A stretch of DNA of 64,000 nucleotides from positions 62,001-126,000 of the forward strand of contig NZ_CP047159.1 of the NCBI RefSeq assembly GCF_019551475.1, read 5' to 3'. Each line of letters begins with the position of its first letter. The first letter of the stretch is position 1. The notes beneath the pieces were generated by a model, which was given only the letters and a program-made list of their open reading frames with translations, did not search any database and had not been told where the DNA came from. Source of the DNA: Prevotella sp. Rep29. Lineage in GTDB: Bacteria; Bacteroidota; Bacteroidia; Bacteroidales; Bacteroidaceae. Positions 36,172 through 45,944 of this stretch are shown here, piece after piece. The position numbers were made by a program, and so were the translations under genes.

Positions 36172-36858
36172 TTAGTCGTTATCGTTGTGACAGGTCTTGC
36201 ACTTTGCCATGAAGCTGTAGGTGATGGTCACCTGCAGGGCGGAATAGCAGTCGGTGTTTTTGAACGCACCCTTGCTTTTGATGAAATACGGGTCTTTCAT
36301 GCCGTCGAGTTCGTCGCTCAGAGAGAAGTGTATGCGCCATTCCACGCCGAGGTTGATGCGGTCAGCCACTTTGTATTTCACGCCCAGTCCTATCGGGATG
36401 TTGGCGGTGAAAATATCTTTCTTGTCGGCTTTCACATAGGTTGCTCCGATGCCTCCGAAGACGAACGGTGTGAGTTTCTTTGCTCCCCAGTATTCACGTC
36501 CTGTTCCGTATGGCCAGAAGTTGTATTCGTATGTGATGTCTGCATTGACCAGTGTGTTGTCGAAGGTGTAAGGTGTCTGTTCCAGTTCGGGATAGTAGGT
36601 TTCCGCATCTTTGGAAGAGCCTTTCATCTTTCCGTAGCTGATGTTGGCACGCAGTCCCATGTAGGGGTTGAAGAGTCTTCTCACGACGATGGATGCCGAG
36701 GGCTGAATGTTTTTCGTGAGCGAGCCGTTGAAGTCGCCCAGGTAGTTCATTCCCCCCACGCCGGCACCGATTTCCATCAGGTATTCGGGTTCTTGCTGTG
36801 CACTCATGCGTATGGTGCAGGCAAGCAGGATGATGAGAAGGATGCTCTTTTTGGTCAT
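36172..36858 (-). CDS. DUF6089 family outer-membrane beta-barrel protein
   Basis: 228 aa with a signal peptide MTKKSILLIILLACTIRMSAQ, followed by YLMEIGAGVGGMNYLGDFNGS and ARANISYGKMKGSS-type strands. The C-terminal strand region reads CYSALQVTITYSF. DUF6089 proteins commonly precede uppS and bamA in Bacteroidota, which fits this context. Their function is not established; an envelope-biogenesis role is inferred. The C-terminal CKTCH resembles a haem motif but is probably chance. Confidence 0.85.
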   Translation of the reverse strand: MTKKSILLIILLACTIRMSAQQEPEYLMEIGAGVGGMNYLGDFNGSLTKNIQPSASIVVRRLFNPYMGLRANISYGKMKGSSKDAETYYPELEQTPYTFDNTLVNADITYEYNFWPYGTGREYWGAKKLTPFVFGGIGATYVKADKKDIFTANIPIGLGVKYKVADRINLGVEWRIHFSLSDELDGMKDPYFIKSKGAFKNTDCYSALQVTITYSFMAKCKTCHNDND

Positions 36859-36879
36859 GTTCAGGATTTTTAATGCTGA

Positions 36880-38295
36880 TTATTTTTCAGTTTCCCAACC
36901 CAATTTGTTAAGTCGTCCGCGCCACACTTGTCCGTTGTCGCCGCGAATGAGCCAGATGAAGTTATCGTGGTCAACGGTCAGTGCGAACGTTGTGTCAACG
37001 CCACTCAGTCCTGTCGGCAGCGGGATGCGTGTGTCGCCAGCCCAGCTGATGCCGCCGTCGTAGCTTGCGTAGAACATATAGAATGGGGTGGTGGTGCAGG
37101 CTCCGATGCCTTTTCCGCCGAGCGCCACGATGGCATCTCCATACGCGAAGGCGGTCAGACCGCTCAAGCGTGGCAGTTGCTGAGCTGCACTTGTTCCATC
37201 ATAATACATCCAAGTGCTGTTGGTGTTGTTGTCATATTCGATGATTTTTCCCCAGATCTGCGCAGCAGCGTCCGATGCGTATTCCTCTACGCTGCGGTTT
37301 CCGATAAGTACCAGTCGGGCTGCATTATTGTTGGTCCGCAGGGCGGAAAGTGTGTAGCTGATGTCTTGTGAAGGAAGGAACGTGTTGCCGTTGTCGAGCG
37401 TTTCCGTGCTCCATGAGCAGTTGTAGCCTTCCTGAGTGTCCGACCGCACAAGTTCGCCATTGTTGTTGAGCGCATAAAGGTGCTCTCCGTCGGAAGCCAA
37501 GAGCGCTGTGAGGGCGTCCTGTCCGGTTTCAACCGTGGTATTGGGCTTGCCGTCTTCCTGTGTGGTGACGATATAGGTGTCGCCTGTCTTTGCCCGGAGG
37601 AAGATGTTTCCGTTGTGGCTGAGCAGATTTTTATAAGCATCTGCGGGGAATGTCATCCCGTATTCGGTCCAGTTGGAGCCGTCGCTGATGGCGGTATAGT
37701 AAAGTTTGGTCTGTGCACCACTGTTTCCTGCCACGTAGATGTAGTTCTTGCAAGCCACAGCTTTCATTCCGTCCAGGGTAGAGAAGAGGTTGTTCGTGCT
37801 AATGTTTTTCCATTTGAACACGTCGCCGTCTTCCTGATGGACGTTGATTTTCACCGTATAGGCGCGGTAGCCGGAGCCGTCCGGGGCATAGACGCGCATC
37901 TCTCTCGGCTGTGAGAAATCGATGGAGTCGGTGGTCGAATAGGTGTTCAGCGAGTCGCTGTTCATGCTCTTGATGACCACACTTCCCCTGCTGGTGATGT
38001 TGCAGATTACGTGTTTCACGTCTGTTCCGTACGGCAGTGAATCCGTGTTGTATATCAGCAGGTTCTCCTGGTCCACGTGGAAACTGTACAGGCTACCCGA
38101 ATATGTTTTCTTGTAGATACTGTCAGCTCCTGTTGAAGAGGTGGTGTGCAGGTATCTGTTCAGGGTTCCCAGCGAGAAGGCGGTGATTGCCATATCGCTG
38201 GAGTATGTGTAGTTTTCCTCGTCGTCACCTAAACAGGATGTGAAAACGAGTGCGACAGATAGCAATGTCAGGAAAAGCGAATGTCTTTTTTTCAT
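36880..38295 (-). CDS. DUF6242-like lipoprotein, probable beta-propeller
   Basis: 471 aa from the ATG at 38295, chosen because it begins a lipoprotein signal MKKRHSLFLTLLSVALVFTSC (Cys21); the frame is open 14 codons further upstream. The N-terminal part has cadherin-like strands with KHVICNITSRGSVVIKS. The rest has repeated short blades (AFAYGDAIVALGGKGIG and LVLIGNRSVEEY) suggesting a kelch-like propeller, ending WLIRGDNGQVWRGRLNKLGW. It is first in the envelope operon. Family assignment is from memory and function is unknown. Confidence 0.7.
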   Translation of the reverse strand: MKKRHSLFLTLLSVALVFTSCLGDDEENYTYSSDMAITAFSLGTLNRYLHTTSSTGADSIYKKTYSGSLYSFHVDQENLLIYNTDSLPYGTDVKHVICNITSRGSVVIKSMNSDSLNTYSTTDSIDFSQPREMRVYAPDGSGYRAYTVKINVHQEDGDVFKWKNISTNNLFSTLDGMKAVACKNYIYVAGNSGAQTKLYYTAISDGSNWTEYGMTFPADAYKNLLSHNGNIFLRAKTGDTYIVTTQEDGKPNTTVETGQDALTALLASDGEHLYALNNNGELVRSDTQEGYNCSWSTETLDNGNTFLPSQDISYTLSALRTNNNAARLVLIGNRSVEEYASDAAAQIWGKIIEYDNNTNSTWMYYDGTSAAQQLPRLSGLTAFAYGDAIVALGGKGIGACTTTPFYMFYASYDGGISWAGDTRIPLPTGLSGVDTTFALTVDHDNFIWLIRGDNGQVWRGRLNKLGWETEK

Positions 38296-38746
38296 GTCTT
38301 TTTCTTTTTTATAATCAGTCATCGGAATGTCGGGCAACGGTCAGGATGATATGCCGATGTCGCCCGTCTTGCTTCATGGTGTGGAGCAAGACTTGCCGAT
38401 TTGGATGCAAATTTAATCAGAATTCCGCAAAAAAAACGAGTTTTTCGGTTAATATTGTGTGAAATATTGATTAAATGAGGATTTTTTAAGTTATGTTTAG
38501 GTTTTAGGCGCCAATATTTCGGATAAAACGAGGAATATTAACATTAACGTAGGTTCGGTAAATACAAATCAGCATTAGTTGGAGAAGAGAGGGGATGCCC
38601 TAAATCAGTCGGGTATGCCGATACCCCTCGCAGGGTGACAATCATCGAGGTGGTGATTGGTGTATCAACCCGCATGAACTGATTATCAAATAGAAAGGGC
38701 ATGTCCGAAGACACGCCCCTTCCGATATCAATGCATTAAGATAATA
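38296..38746. other. Intergenic region between the DUF6242-like gene and pckA
   Basis: It holds a possible -7 box for the DUF6242-like gene (TAAATTTG, complement of 38408-38415) and an A/T-rich stretch. The terminator of pckA is a stem GGGCATGTC-CGAA-GACACGCCC within 38693-38722, UUCG-looped on the minus strand and followed by a short T tract. Bases 38500-38690 contain no ORF or RNA I can recognise. Confidence 0.6.
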
Positions 38747-40360
38747 CTAGAGTTTCGGACCTGCTGCAACGAGTGCTTTTCCGGCTTCGTTTCCTTCGTA
38801 TTTTGCGAAGTTCTTGATGAAGCGTCCTGCAAGGTCTTTTGCTTTCTCTTCCCATTCTGCGGGGTTTGCGTATGTGTCGCGCGGGTCGAGGATGTTGGTG
38901 TCAACCCCTTCGAGTTCTGTCGGCACTTCGAAGTTGAAGTAAGGAATCTTCTTCGTCGGAGCCTTCAGGATAGCGCCGCCCAGGATGGCGTCGATGATGC
39001 CGCGGGTGTCTTTGATAGAGATACGTTTGCCGCTGCCGTTCCAACCTGTGTTCACGAGGTATGCCTTGGCGCCGCTCTTCTCCATGCGTTTCACCAGTTC
39101 TTCTGCATATTTCGTCGGGTGCAGTTCGAGGAATGCCTGTCCGAAACATGCTGAGAAGGTCGGTGTCGGTTCGGTGATGCCGCGCTCTGTTCCTGCGAGC
39201 TTTGCGGTGAAGCCAGAGAGGAAATAATACTTCGTCTGCTCCGGAGTCAGGATGCTGACAGGAGGCAGTACGCCGAATGCGTCGGCAGAGAGGAAGATAA
39301 CGTTCTGCGCTTCAGGACCGGCGCTCTTGCCGTTCACTTTGGCAACGATTTTCTCGATGTGGTCGATAGGATAGCTGACACGGGTGTTCTCGGTCACGCT
39401 CTTGTCGGCGAAATCAATCTTGCCATTCTCGTCAACCGTCACGTTCTCGAGCAGTGCGTTGCGCTTGATGGCGTTGTAGATATCGGGCTCGCTCTCTTTG
39501 TCGAGGTTGATGACTTTCGCATAGCATCCGCCTTCGAAGTTGAACACGCCGTTGTCGTCCCATCCGTGCTCGTCGTCACCGATGAGCAGACGCTTCGGGT
39601 CGGTAGAGAGGGTGGTCTTACCCGTGCCTGACAGTCCGAAGAAGATGGCGGTGTTCTTGCCTTCCATGTCGGTGTTGGCAGAGCAGTGCATAGAAGCGAT
39701 GCCTTGCAGCGGGAGGAAGTAGTTCATCATGGAGAACATACCTTTTTTCATCTCGCCGCCATACCAAGTATTGATAATCACCTGCTCGCGGCTTGTTGTA
39801 TTGAAAGCCACGCAGGTTTCAGAGTTCAGACCCAGTTCCTTGTAGTTTTCAACCTTTGCCTTCGATGCGTTGTAAATGACGAAGTTGGGCTCGAAGTTCT
39901 CCAGTTCTTCCTTGGTCGGCTGGATGAACATGTTCGTCACGAAGTGAGCCTGCCATGCCACTTCCACGATGAAGCGCACAGCCAGACGGGTGCCTTCGTT
40001 GGCGCCGCAGAATGCGTCAACCACGTACAGGTTCTTGTTGCAGAGTTCTTTGATGGCGATGTCTTTCACCGTAGCCCATACTTCTTCGCTCATGGGGTGG
40101 TTGTCGTTCTTGTACTCCTCGGTGGTCCACCACACTTTGTCTTTCGACTGCTCGTCGCAAACGATGTACTTGTCTTTTGGTGAGCGACCGGTGTAGATAC
40201 CTGTCATCACGTTGACAGCGTTGAGTTCGGTGTTCTGACCTTTGTCGAAACCGGTCAGACCGGCTTTTGTCTCTTCCTCATAGAGGAATTCATACGATGG
40301 ATTGTGGGCAATCACGGTAGAACCGGTAATGCCATACTGTGTCAAATCTAACTTTGCCAT
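38747..40360 (-). CDS. pckA: Phosphoenolpyruvate carboxykinase (ATP)
   Basis: Interconverts oxaloacetate and phosphoenolpyruvate with ATP/ADP. In Bacteroidota fermenting sugars to succinate it commonly runs in the carboxylating direction. The 537-aa protein has the P-loop [39 protein letters not shown] for substrate binding, and the conserved [26 protein letters not shown] box (40413-40420, minus strand) lies about 55 bases upstream. The gene is monocistronic with its own terminator. Confidence 0.98.
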   Translation of the reverse strand: MAKLDLTQYGITGSTVIAHNPSYEFLYEEETKAGLTGFDKGQNTELNAVNVMTGIYTGRSPKDKYIVCDEQSKDKVWWTTEEYKNDNHPMSEEVWATVKDIAIKELCNKNLYVVDAFCGANEGTRLAVRFIVEVAWQAHFVTNMFIQPTKEELENFEPNFVIYNASKAKVENYKELGLNSETCVAFNTTSREQVIINTWYGGEMKKGMFSMMNYFLPLQGIASMHCSANTDMEGKNTAIFFGLSGTGKTTLSTDPKRLLIGDDEHGWDDNGVFNFEGGCYAKVINLDKESEPDIYNAIKRNALLENVTVDENGKIDFADKSVTENTRVSYPIDHIEKIVAKVNGKSAGPEAQNVIFLSADAFGVLPPVSILTPEQTKYYFLSGFTAKLAGTERGITEPTPTFSACFGQAFLELHPTKYAEELVKRMEKSGAKAYLVNTGWNGSGKRISIKDTRGIIDAILGGAILKAPTKKIPYFNFEVPTELEGVDTNILDPRDTYANPAEWEEKAKDLAGRFIKNFAKYEGNEAGKALVAAGPKL

Positions 40361-40544
40361 GTTTTGTTTATTATGATTATTAGTTATTATGATATTTTCT
40401 ATTTTCAGACTGCAAAGTTACGAAAATATACTGAACGGAACATCATTTTGTTCGTCTTTTTTTATTTTTCCTTTCAAATTGTTTGATTCTGGGGGCTATT
40501 TGACAAGAAAATTCTTTTTCTTGGCGTGGCGGCTGGTTCGGATT

Positions 40545-41093
40545 TTAATAGTCCCGGTTGATGAGTTGGTCGGCTGCTGCCTTCAGGTCAGCTGCCTGCC
40601 GTCTGGCAAAGACATCGTCCATGACGCGTTCTCCCTTGAAGATTTCCCATGCTTTTCCGTCGTGGTCGAAATAGTAGCGTGTCTCGTCTTTCCCGCCATT
40701 GTAGTTGTCGTGTTGGAAAAGCGTGAAGATGATTTCGCCCGTCTGTCCGTCAAACAGGTACTCTTCATACATCTGTCGCGCGGCGACGTTGTATTTTCGG
40801 GTGATGAGAAGCGGTTGATAGGTTCTCATGCCCGGCTCTTCACCGTCTTTTGCCGTGAAGAGGTAATGCAGTGTTTCTGCCGTCGGACCGCAACCGGGGA
40901 TGATGTAGTTCAGGTTGACGGTCATGTTTTCTTTCGGTGCGTACTCCTCTTTTTCTTCTCTTTCGCTGCGCTCTTTCGCAGCAGCATATTGTTTCCGTAC
41001 TTCGGCGACGCACTTCTTGGCGCGCGGTGTGTCTTGTGCCCATGAAGTGTGGATTGCCAATACCAAGGTTAATAGTAAGAACAGTCTTTTCAT
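40545..41093 (-). CDS. Secreted protein of unknown function
   Basis: 182 aa with a Sec signal peptide MKRLFLLLTLVLAIHTSWAQ. The mature part begins with a charged helix (AKKCVAEVRKQYAAAKERSEREEKEEY), followed by a beta-rich domain (NMTVNLNYIIPGCGPTAETLHYLF and TRYYFDHDGKAWEIFKGERVMDDVFARRQAADLKAAADQLI). I do not recognise the family. It sits 31 bp downstream of the EamA-type transporter and may be cotranscribed with it. Confidence 0.7.
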   Translation of the reverse strand: MKRLFLLLTLVLAIHTSWAQDTPRAKKCVAEVRKQYAAAKERSEREEKEEYAPKENMTVNLNYIIPGCGPTAETLHYLFTAKDGEEPGMRTYQPLLITRKYNVAARQMYEEYLFDGQTGEIIFTLFQHDNYNGGKDETRYYFDHDGKAWEIFKGERVMDDVFARRQAADLKAAADQLINRDY

Positions 41094-41124
41094 GATGTGT
41101 GTATTTTTTTTGAGGGTGAATGTT

Positions 41125-42072
41125 TTACAAGAGGAAGAATAGCGAAACGCCGATGATTGAGATGATGGCGCCCACCACTCCTTTGGTCGTGATTTTCTGC
41201 TGGAAGAGGTAGTAGGAAGGCACGATGATGAGAATCGGGCTCAGCGCCATGATGGTCGAGGCGATGCCGGCTGCCGTGTATTGTACTGCCATCAGTGAGA
41301 AGCCCACTCCGAGGAACGGACCGAAAAGGACGGTGATGAGCATCGCTTTCATGCCTTTGTGGTCGTGGACGCTCTTCTTGAACTGTGGCAGATTGCCGGA
41401 CATCAGTATCCACAACATGAAACAGGCTGTTCCTGCCAGGCAGCGTATCATGTTGGCACCGAACGGCAGATAGTGTTCTATCTCTGGCAGGAGCGTCGCC
41501 GGCACGTCAGCCGTGTATTGGTCCAGTCCTATCTTGCTGAGAATCAGTCCCACTCCCTGTCCCATCGCCGCCCCGATTCCGTAGAGGATTCCCTTCGTGG
41601 GCAGCTGCAGCGACAGCGTGTGGTGCTCTCCCCGTCCTAATACTGAGACGGCGATACCCGTCAGCGTGACTGCCATGGCTATCAGCGAGTTCCAGCCCAG
41701 CGTCTGCCCTAAGAAGGTCCATGCCGACAGGGCGGCAAACATCGGGGCGAGGGTCATGAAGAGCTGTCCGTAGCGGGAGCCGAAACACAGGTAGGAATTG
41801 AACAGGCACCAGTCGCCGAAGAAGTAGCCCACCACGCCCGAGAGCATCAGCCAGAACCACGCCGTCCCACTGGCATGTGCAGGGAGCGGATTGCCCGTGA
41901 CAACCCACATCAGCGCGGCAGAGCAGACCATGGCAAGCCCTAGCCGCCAGACGTTCAGCGACAGAACGCCCAACCGCTTGCTGCCCACCTCGCTTGCCAG
42001 TGCCGTAATCGTCCATGAGAAAGCGACGCCGAGTGAAATCAACTCTCCGAAGTACTGCATGAAAAATGTCAA
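41125..42072 (-). CDS. EamA/DMT-superfamily membrane transporter
   Basis: 315-aa inner-membrane protein with about ten hydrophobic segments in two EamA repeats (MQYFGELISLGVAFSWTITALASEVG... and ILYGIGAAMGQGVGLILSKIGLD...). It is probably a metabolite exporter with unknown substrate. The start could be Met1 or Met5 (42060). A TACCTTTG box lies just upstream (42090-42097, minus strand). It is divergent from upp. Confidence 0.88.
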   Translation of the reverse strand: MTFFMQYFGELISLGVAFSWTITALASEVGSKRLGVLSLNVWRLGLAMVCSAALMWVVTGNPLPAHASGTAWFWLMLSGVVGYFFGDWCLFNSYLCFGSRYGQLFMTLAPMFAALSAWTFLGQTLGWNSLIAMAVTLTGIAVSVLGRGEHHTLSLQLPTKGILYGIGAAMGQGVGLILSKIGLDQYTADVPATLLPEIEHYLPFGANMIRCLAGTACFMLWILMSGNLPQFKKSVHDHKGMKAMLITVLFGPFLGVGFSLMAVQYTAAGIASTIMALSPILIIVPSYYLFQQKITTKGVVGAIISIIGVSLFFLL

Positions 42073-42142
42073 TTCTTTTTGTGGCGTTGCAAAGGTAGTG
42101 AAAATAAATGGGACGATATCGTGTTTTCCAAGTTTTTTTAAT

Positions 42143-42150
42143 TACCTTTG
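42143..42150 (+). promoter_or_regulatory. -7 box of the upp promoter
   Basis: TACCTTTG at 42143-42150, 27 bases before the upp ATG. I see no clear TTTG at the expected -33 distance. Confidence 0.55.
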
Positions 42151-42177
42151 TGGTCGAAAACTGAAAAACAAAGTGGT

Positions 42178-42834
42178 ATGAAGACGATTAACCTTTCTGA
42201 ACAAAACTCTGTCATGAACCTTTATCTGGCGGAACTCCGCGATAAAGACTATCAGCAGAACCGTTTGCTTTTCCGTAACAATCTGAAGCGTATCGGCGAG
42301 ATAATGGCTTTCGAGATATCAAAGACGTTCGACTATGAGTTGAAGACGGTCCACACGCCGCTTGCCGATGCTGAGATGCAACTGCCGGAAGACAAGGTGG
42401 TGCTTGCAACGGTCTTGCGTGCCGGACTGCCTTTCCACGAGGGATTCCTCCATGTGTTCGACCATGCCGGCAACGCCTTTGTGTCAGCCTATCGCATGTA
42501 CACCAACGCCGAGCATACGGAGGTGGGTGTGCATACGGAATACCTCGTGTCGCCCGATGTCGAGGGGAAGACGCTCATCATTGTCGATCCGATGCTTGCC
42601 ACGGGCGGTTCGATGGCTGCTGCCATCCAGGCGCTGTTGGAGATTGGTACGCCGAAACATCTGCACATCGCTTGTGTGCTTGCCGTGCCCGAAGGTCTTG
42701 ATGCTATCAGGGAGATTCTTCCGGAGAACAGCACCGTCTGGTGTGCTGCCATCGACGAGGGAATGAACGACCATAAATACATCGTCCCGGGCTTCGGTGA
42801 TGCCGGTGACCTGTGTTTTGGCGAGAAATTGTAG
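42178..42834 (+). CDS. upp: Uracil phosphoribosyltransferase
   Basis: Salvages uracil to UMP using PRPP. It is 218 aa from the ATG at 42178 (MKTINLSEQNSVMNLYL); the frame opens 10 codons earlier but overlaps the promoter. The PRPP-binding loop is TLIIVDPMLATGGSMAAAI, and the C-terminal uracil-binding segment is HKYIVPGFGDAGDLCFG. It is monocistronic and shares a bidirectional terminator with the convergent chitinase gene. Confidence 0.97.
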   Translation: MKTINLSEQNSVMNLYLAELRDKDYQQNRLLFRNNLKRIGEIMAFEISKTFDYELKTVHTPLADAEMQLPEDKVVLATVLRAGLPFHEGFLHVFDHAGNAFVSAYRMYTNAEHTEVGVHTEYLVSPDVEGKTLIIVDPMLATGGSMAAAIQALLEIGTPKHLHIACVLAVPEGLDAIREILPENSTVWCAAIDEGMNDHKYIVPGFGDAGDLCFGEKL

Positions 42835-42921
42835 ATTCTTTTGAGGCTACAAGGCTATTAGGCTGTAAGGTTTTAAGGTTATTGGAGGCGGAAATTTCTG
42901 CCTAATCAGCAACTGACTAAA

Positions 42922-42957
42922 TAAAAAAACTCGGAATCCAAATTCCGAGTTTTTTTG
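42922..42957. terminator. Bidirectional terminator between upp and the GH18 gene
   Basis: ACTCGGAAT (42929-42937) pairs with ATTCCGAGT (42942-42950) around a CCAA loop. The hairpin has an A tract to the left and seven T residues to the right, so it works in both directions. Confidence 0.93.
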
Positions 42958-42995
42958 TTTATATGCCTATTACAGACCGAATCCCGATTTTATTA

Positions 42996-44549
42996 TCAGT
43001 TATCTTTATGCAGCAACCATGCCAAGGCACGCTCTGTCATTTCGAGATAGGGCTTCATGTCGGTAACCTCTTTCAGGTTTTCATCCCACTGATAGAACAG
43101 TGTGCGGGCATGTTTCTTTGTGTTAGTCCACAACTGCGGGCACCACTTCCCGCCTGCGTTCACGTTGCTTCCCTCAATAGGCGCAATGCGCAGACTGTCG
43201 GTAAAGTCATCATACCATTTCCATTCCTTCACCTTCTCGCCACCAGGCATAGCATAGAAACTGCCACGAGCCTCGTCAATATACTGCTGAAATTCTGCGC
43301 GAGCATCATCGCTGAGAGCGTATGGATTGCCATTGAGTTGGAAGATGAGGTGATAGCGGTCGAACAGTCCTTTCTGATAAGTCGCGCCAAGAGGCATCTC
43401 GTCTACTTCAAAGCCCATCTGCTCTCCTACTTTCTTGAGCCAAGCCATGCCGTGCTTTGTGTCGCTGCTTTCTGTTCCGTCGGTCCAGACAAGCATACGC
43501 TTGCCTGCCTCAGTAGCCTTATTGTTCACCATCAGCGAGAGATGGATAGTGCGCATCTGGTCTAACTGTGCATTGTCTTCCGTACACTCCCAATACATGC
43601 CGCCGAGCAGTCCCCGGTCGATGATGAGCTGGCATTTGGCAGCGAGCGACCGAGTGTCGTCAAATCCCCAGACAAGTTGTCCGCTCTGGTCGGTGAGGTA
43701 AGGAACTTTGCCCACATCGTCCCATTGTTCCTGATAGAGTCCGTCGGAATATCGGGTCTTGACATATTGGTCGAGCACCTTGTTCGAGTGGTCGCCGCGT
43801 CCGTAGAGCGGCATGCCGAGTGTCAGCTTCTCTGCCGGCACACCGTTGCGGATGTGTGCGTTGATGGCTTCCTCGACGGTGATGCGTCCTGAGAGTGGCG
43901 AGCGGAAGAGCGTGGTGTGGTGCTTCGGCGGGTTCGCCACGTCGTATGCCATGATGTTGACAAAGTCCATGTACTTGATACATGCCGGGAAGTCGATATA
44001 GAGTCCGTCGGCGATGGTGGCAGCGGTGAGCAGTTTCTTCTTGCCCAGCGCCTTGCGCAGGTCGCGCATGAGGAGGGTGAAATTCTTCGTGTCGTCGGGC
44101 GAACTGGAGATGCCTGCCTCGTTGCTCGTCGGATATTCCCAGTCGATGTCGATGCCGTCCAGCCCATATTCGTCCACGATGCGCTTGCAGTCTTTCGCAA
44201 ACGCGGTGCGCGTCTTAGCCGTGGCAGCCATCTCGGAGAAGTTGCCGCTTGTCCATCCGCCTACCGACAGCATGATTTTCAGTTTCGGATTCTGCTTTCT
44301 CAGTGCGACCACCTTGCGCAGGAACGGCTCGTTCTGAATGTTCACGCCGTCGAAGGTCTTTTTCACGTGCCCGAAGGCGTAGTTGACGTGTGTCATCAGT
44401 GTGGGGTCGGGCAGTCGCTCGTTCGTCCACGAGCATACGTATGCCACCACGATTTTCTCTTTCGGTTGTGCTGCGACAGTGCTTTTGCCTGCGAGCAGCA
44501 GTGCTGCCAGCACGACCATCCTGAATACCATTTTCTTCATAGTTGTCAT
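42996..44549 (-). CDS. Secreted glycoside hydrolase family 18 (chitinase-like)
   Basis: 517 aa with a signal peptide (about 1-27, ending GKSTVAAQ). The GH18 barrel shows the substrate motif KIMLSVGGW (near 90-99) and the catalytic DxxDxDxE motif DGIDIDWEY, with proton donor Glu138. It ends with GGMYWECTEDN, typical of the last barrel strand. A C-terminal domain of about 180 aa (VNNKATEAGKRMLVWTDGTES...) resembles a flavodoxin-like fold that I do not recognise. It likely cleaves chitin or N-glycan GlcNAc linkages. A TACATTTG box lies at 44594-44601 (minus strand). Confidence 0.9.
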   Translation of the reverse strand: MTTMKKMVFRMVVLAALLLAGKSTVAAQPKEKIVVAYVCSWTNERLPDPTLMTHVNYAFGHVKKTFDGVNIQNEPFLRKVVALRKQNPKLKIMLSVGGWTSGNFSEMAATAKTRTAFAKDCKRIVDEYGLDGIDIDWEYPTSNEAGISSSPDDTKNFTLLMRDLRKALGKKKLLTAATIADGLYIDFPACIKYMDFVNIMAYDVANPPKHHTTLFRSPLSGRITVEEAINAHIRNGVPAEKLTLGMPLYGRGDHSNKVLDQYVKTRYSDGLYQEQWDDVGKVPYLTDQSGQLVWGFDDTRSLAAKCQLIIDRGLLGGMYWECTEDNAQLDQMRTIHLSLMVNNKATEAGKRMLVWTDGTESSDTKHGMAWLKKVGEQMGFEVDEMPLGATYQKGLFDRYHLIFQLNGNPYALSDDARAEFQQYIDEARGSFYAMPGGEKVKEWKWYDDFTDSLRIAPIEGSNVNAGGKWCPQLWTNTKKHARTLFYQWDENLKEVTDMKPYLEMTERALAWLLHKDN

Positions 44550-44680
44550 GTTTTTATTGATTGATATGATGTGTTCTGCCTTTTTGTGCCATGCAAATGT
44601 AGCTATTTTTTTTCATTTACACGACTCTTGGGTGCAGAAAAATATGCTGCCCTTCCAATATGTATATTTATACACGGAAA

Positions 44681-44829
44681 GCGTATAAATATACTACTTG
44701 AACTTTCGCTTTCCAAAAGGGGAACTTTTGGCTTGCAAAAGTTCCCCTTTCAGCGTCCAAAAGTGCCACTTTTAGGAGCCAAAAGTGCCACTTTTGGAAA
44801 GTGCTCTCTAACTGCCTGTAAATCAATAG
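44681..44829 (+). repeat. Intergenic palindrome repeat, copy 3 (short form)
   Basis: Contains GCGTATAAATATAC and a row of units AAAAGGGGAACTTTT, AAAAGTTCCCCTTT, AAAAGTGCCACTTTT (twice), ending near GTAAATCAATAG. It resembles the centre of the 274-bp repeats. The changes GTTCAAC, GGGGAAC and GTGCCAC are often matched by complementary changes in the opposite arm or neighbouring unit. Confidence 0.7.
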
Positions 44830-44926
44830 TTTATGAAAGTGTCAGAAAGTCGCCGTGCCCTGTATAATTATACATTTCCGGCGGAAAAACTTTTTTGAAA
44901 ATGGGTCGAAAAAAGATGCCGGTTTT

Positions 44927-45316
44927 CTTGCATTCGGCATTAAAATTTTGTACCTTTGCAACACAGAAATAACGGGGGTGGCTTTAGCCGAAACTAAAGC
45001 CCCTGAAACACTAAAACTTATCGGGTCTGGAGTACGCTCATCAAGGCGGATGACAGAAAACGAGACACGCTGGGCAAGTCACGCCCAGGCAATCGGTATG
45101 CCGGCGTGTGTATGATGATGGGATGGTGGTGCCCGGGAGCCACCTACACATTATTATATATACACCTGCGCGCGAGGGAAGGGTAGGCAGCATGGCTCGT
45201 CGGGGCTTTCTGTCCCGGCTATCCTGTCCAGCCCAGTCCCGTTCGTTCAGGCTTTCTGCGCTATCCAGCCTCCCCCCGGAAAACGTAACCACTCTTTTTA
45301 AATCTTTATCAACACT
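44927..45316 (+). promoter_or_regulatory. Promoter and long structured leader of the M15 peptidase gene
   Basis: CTTG (44927-44930), 20 bp, TACCTTTG (44951-44958). The leader would be about 355 bases and is GC-rich, with several hairpins, for example CTGGGC/GCCCAG near 45070-45090 and GGTGGTGCCCGGGAGCCACC near 45124. It has no convincing ORF. It resembles the HU-like gene leader in promoter form and in sharing TTATTATATAT. Confidence 0.6.
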
Positions 45317-45802
45317 ATGAAAAACAATTTAAGCCAAAAATTATCGGAGCACTTCACGCTCCGCGAGTTCGTTCGCTCGGCAACGGCTGAGCGCCTCCAT
45401 ATCGACAATACGCCCGGGTGGGAGCACGTCGCCCGCCTGTGCCACCTCTGCCAGCGGGTGCTGGAGCCCCTGCGTCACCGCTTCGGGCGCATCGTCATCA
45501 CCTCCGGCTATCGCTGCCCACGACTCAACCGGGCCGTCGGCGGGGTGTCCAACTCGCAGCACATGCGGGGCGAGGCTGCCGACATCCGCGTGGTGGACAT
45601 GGTGGTAGGCATGCAGATGTTCAACTTCATCCGCGAGTGTTGCGACTACGACCAGTTGCTCTTCGAGCACTCACCGCGCACGGGCGGCATCTGGCTCCAC
45701 GTCTCCTGCCGCACCGCCGGCAACAACCGCCACCAGGCGATTATCCAACGGAGCCCCTCCCCAGCCCTCCCCCAAATGGGGAGGGAGCGCCTCGCGGGGT
45801 GA
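45317..45802 (+). CDS. M15-family peptidase (D-Ala-D-Ala carboxypeptidase/endolysin-like)
   Basis: 161-aa protein without a signal peptide. Peptidase_M15_3-type features are HFTLREFVRSATA, IVITSGYRCPRLNRAVGG, then zinc ligands His in NSQHMRGEAADIRV, Asp in the same motif, and His in WLHVSC. This fold cleaves peptidoglycan stem peptides and is common in phage endolysins. The last 17 or so residues (RSPSPALPQMGRERLAG) are encoded by a GC-rich intergenic repeat, so the native C-terminus may be shorter. Confidence 0.85.
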   Translation: MKNNLSQKLSEHFTLREFVRSATAERLHIDNTPGWEHVARLCHLCQRVLEPLRHRFGRIVITSGYRCPRLNRAVGGVSNSQHMRGEAADIRVVDMVVGMQMFNFIRECCDYDQLLFEHSPRTGGIWLHVSCRTAGNNRHQAIIQRSPSPALPQMGRERLAG

Positions 45803-45930
45803 GAGTTTTTCGGATAGCCTATCTAGTTTTTCATTAAGACCCCTCTAACCATATTTATCAATTATCATTTACAGATTTCCCCCTGCCAGGCATTCCCTCC
45901 CCATTTGGGGGAGGGTTAGGGTGGGGCTTC
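45753..45930. repeat. GC-rich inverted repeats after the M15 gene
   Basis: CCCTCCCCAAATGGGGAGGG-type palindromes occur near 45755-45790 and, inverted, near 45890-45925. Between them lies CCCCTCTAACCATATTTAT (45840 onward), part of a 26-bp string that recurs exactly at 51234-51259. Confidence 0.6.
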
Positions 45931-45944
45931 TCTTTTTATTAATC

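Noticed and set aside
36172..36200. CKTCH at the end of the DUF6089 protein as a haem c site
   Set aside because: A single motif at the extreme C-terminus of a predicted beta-barrel, with no other cytochrome feature.
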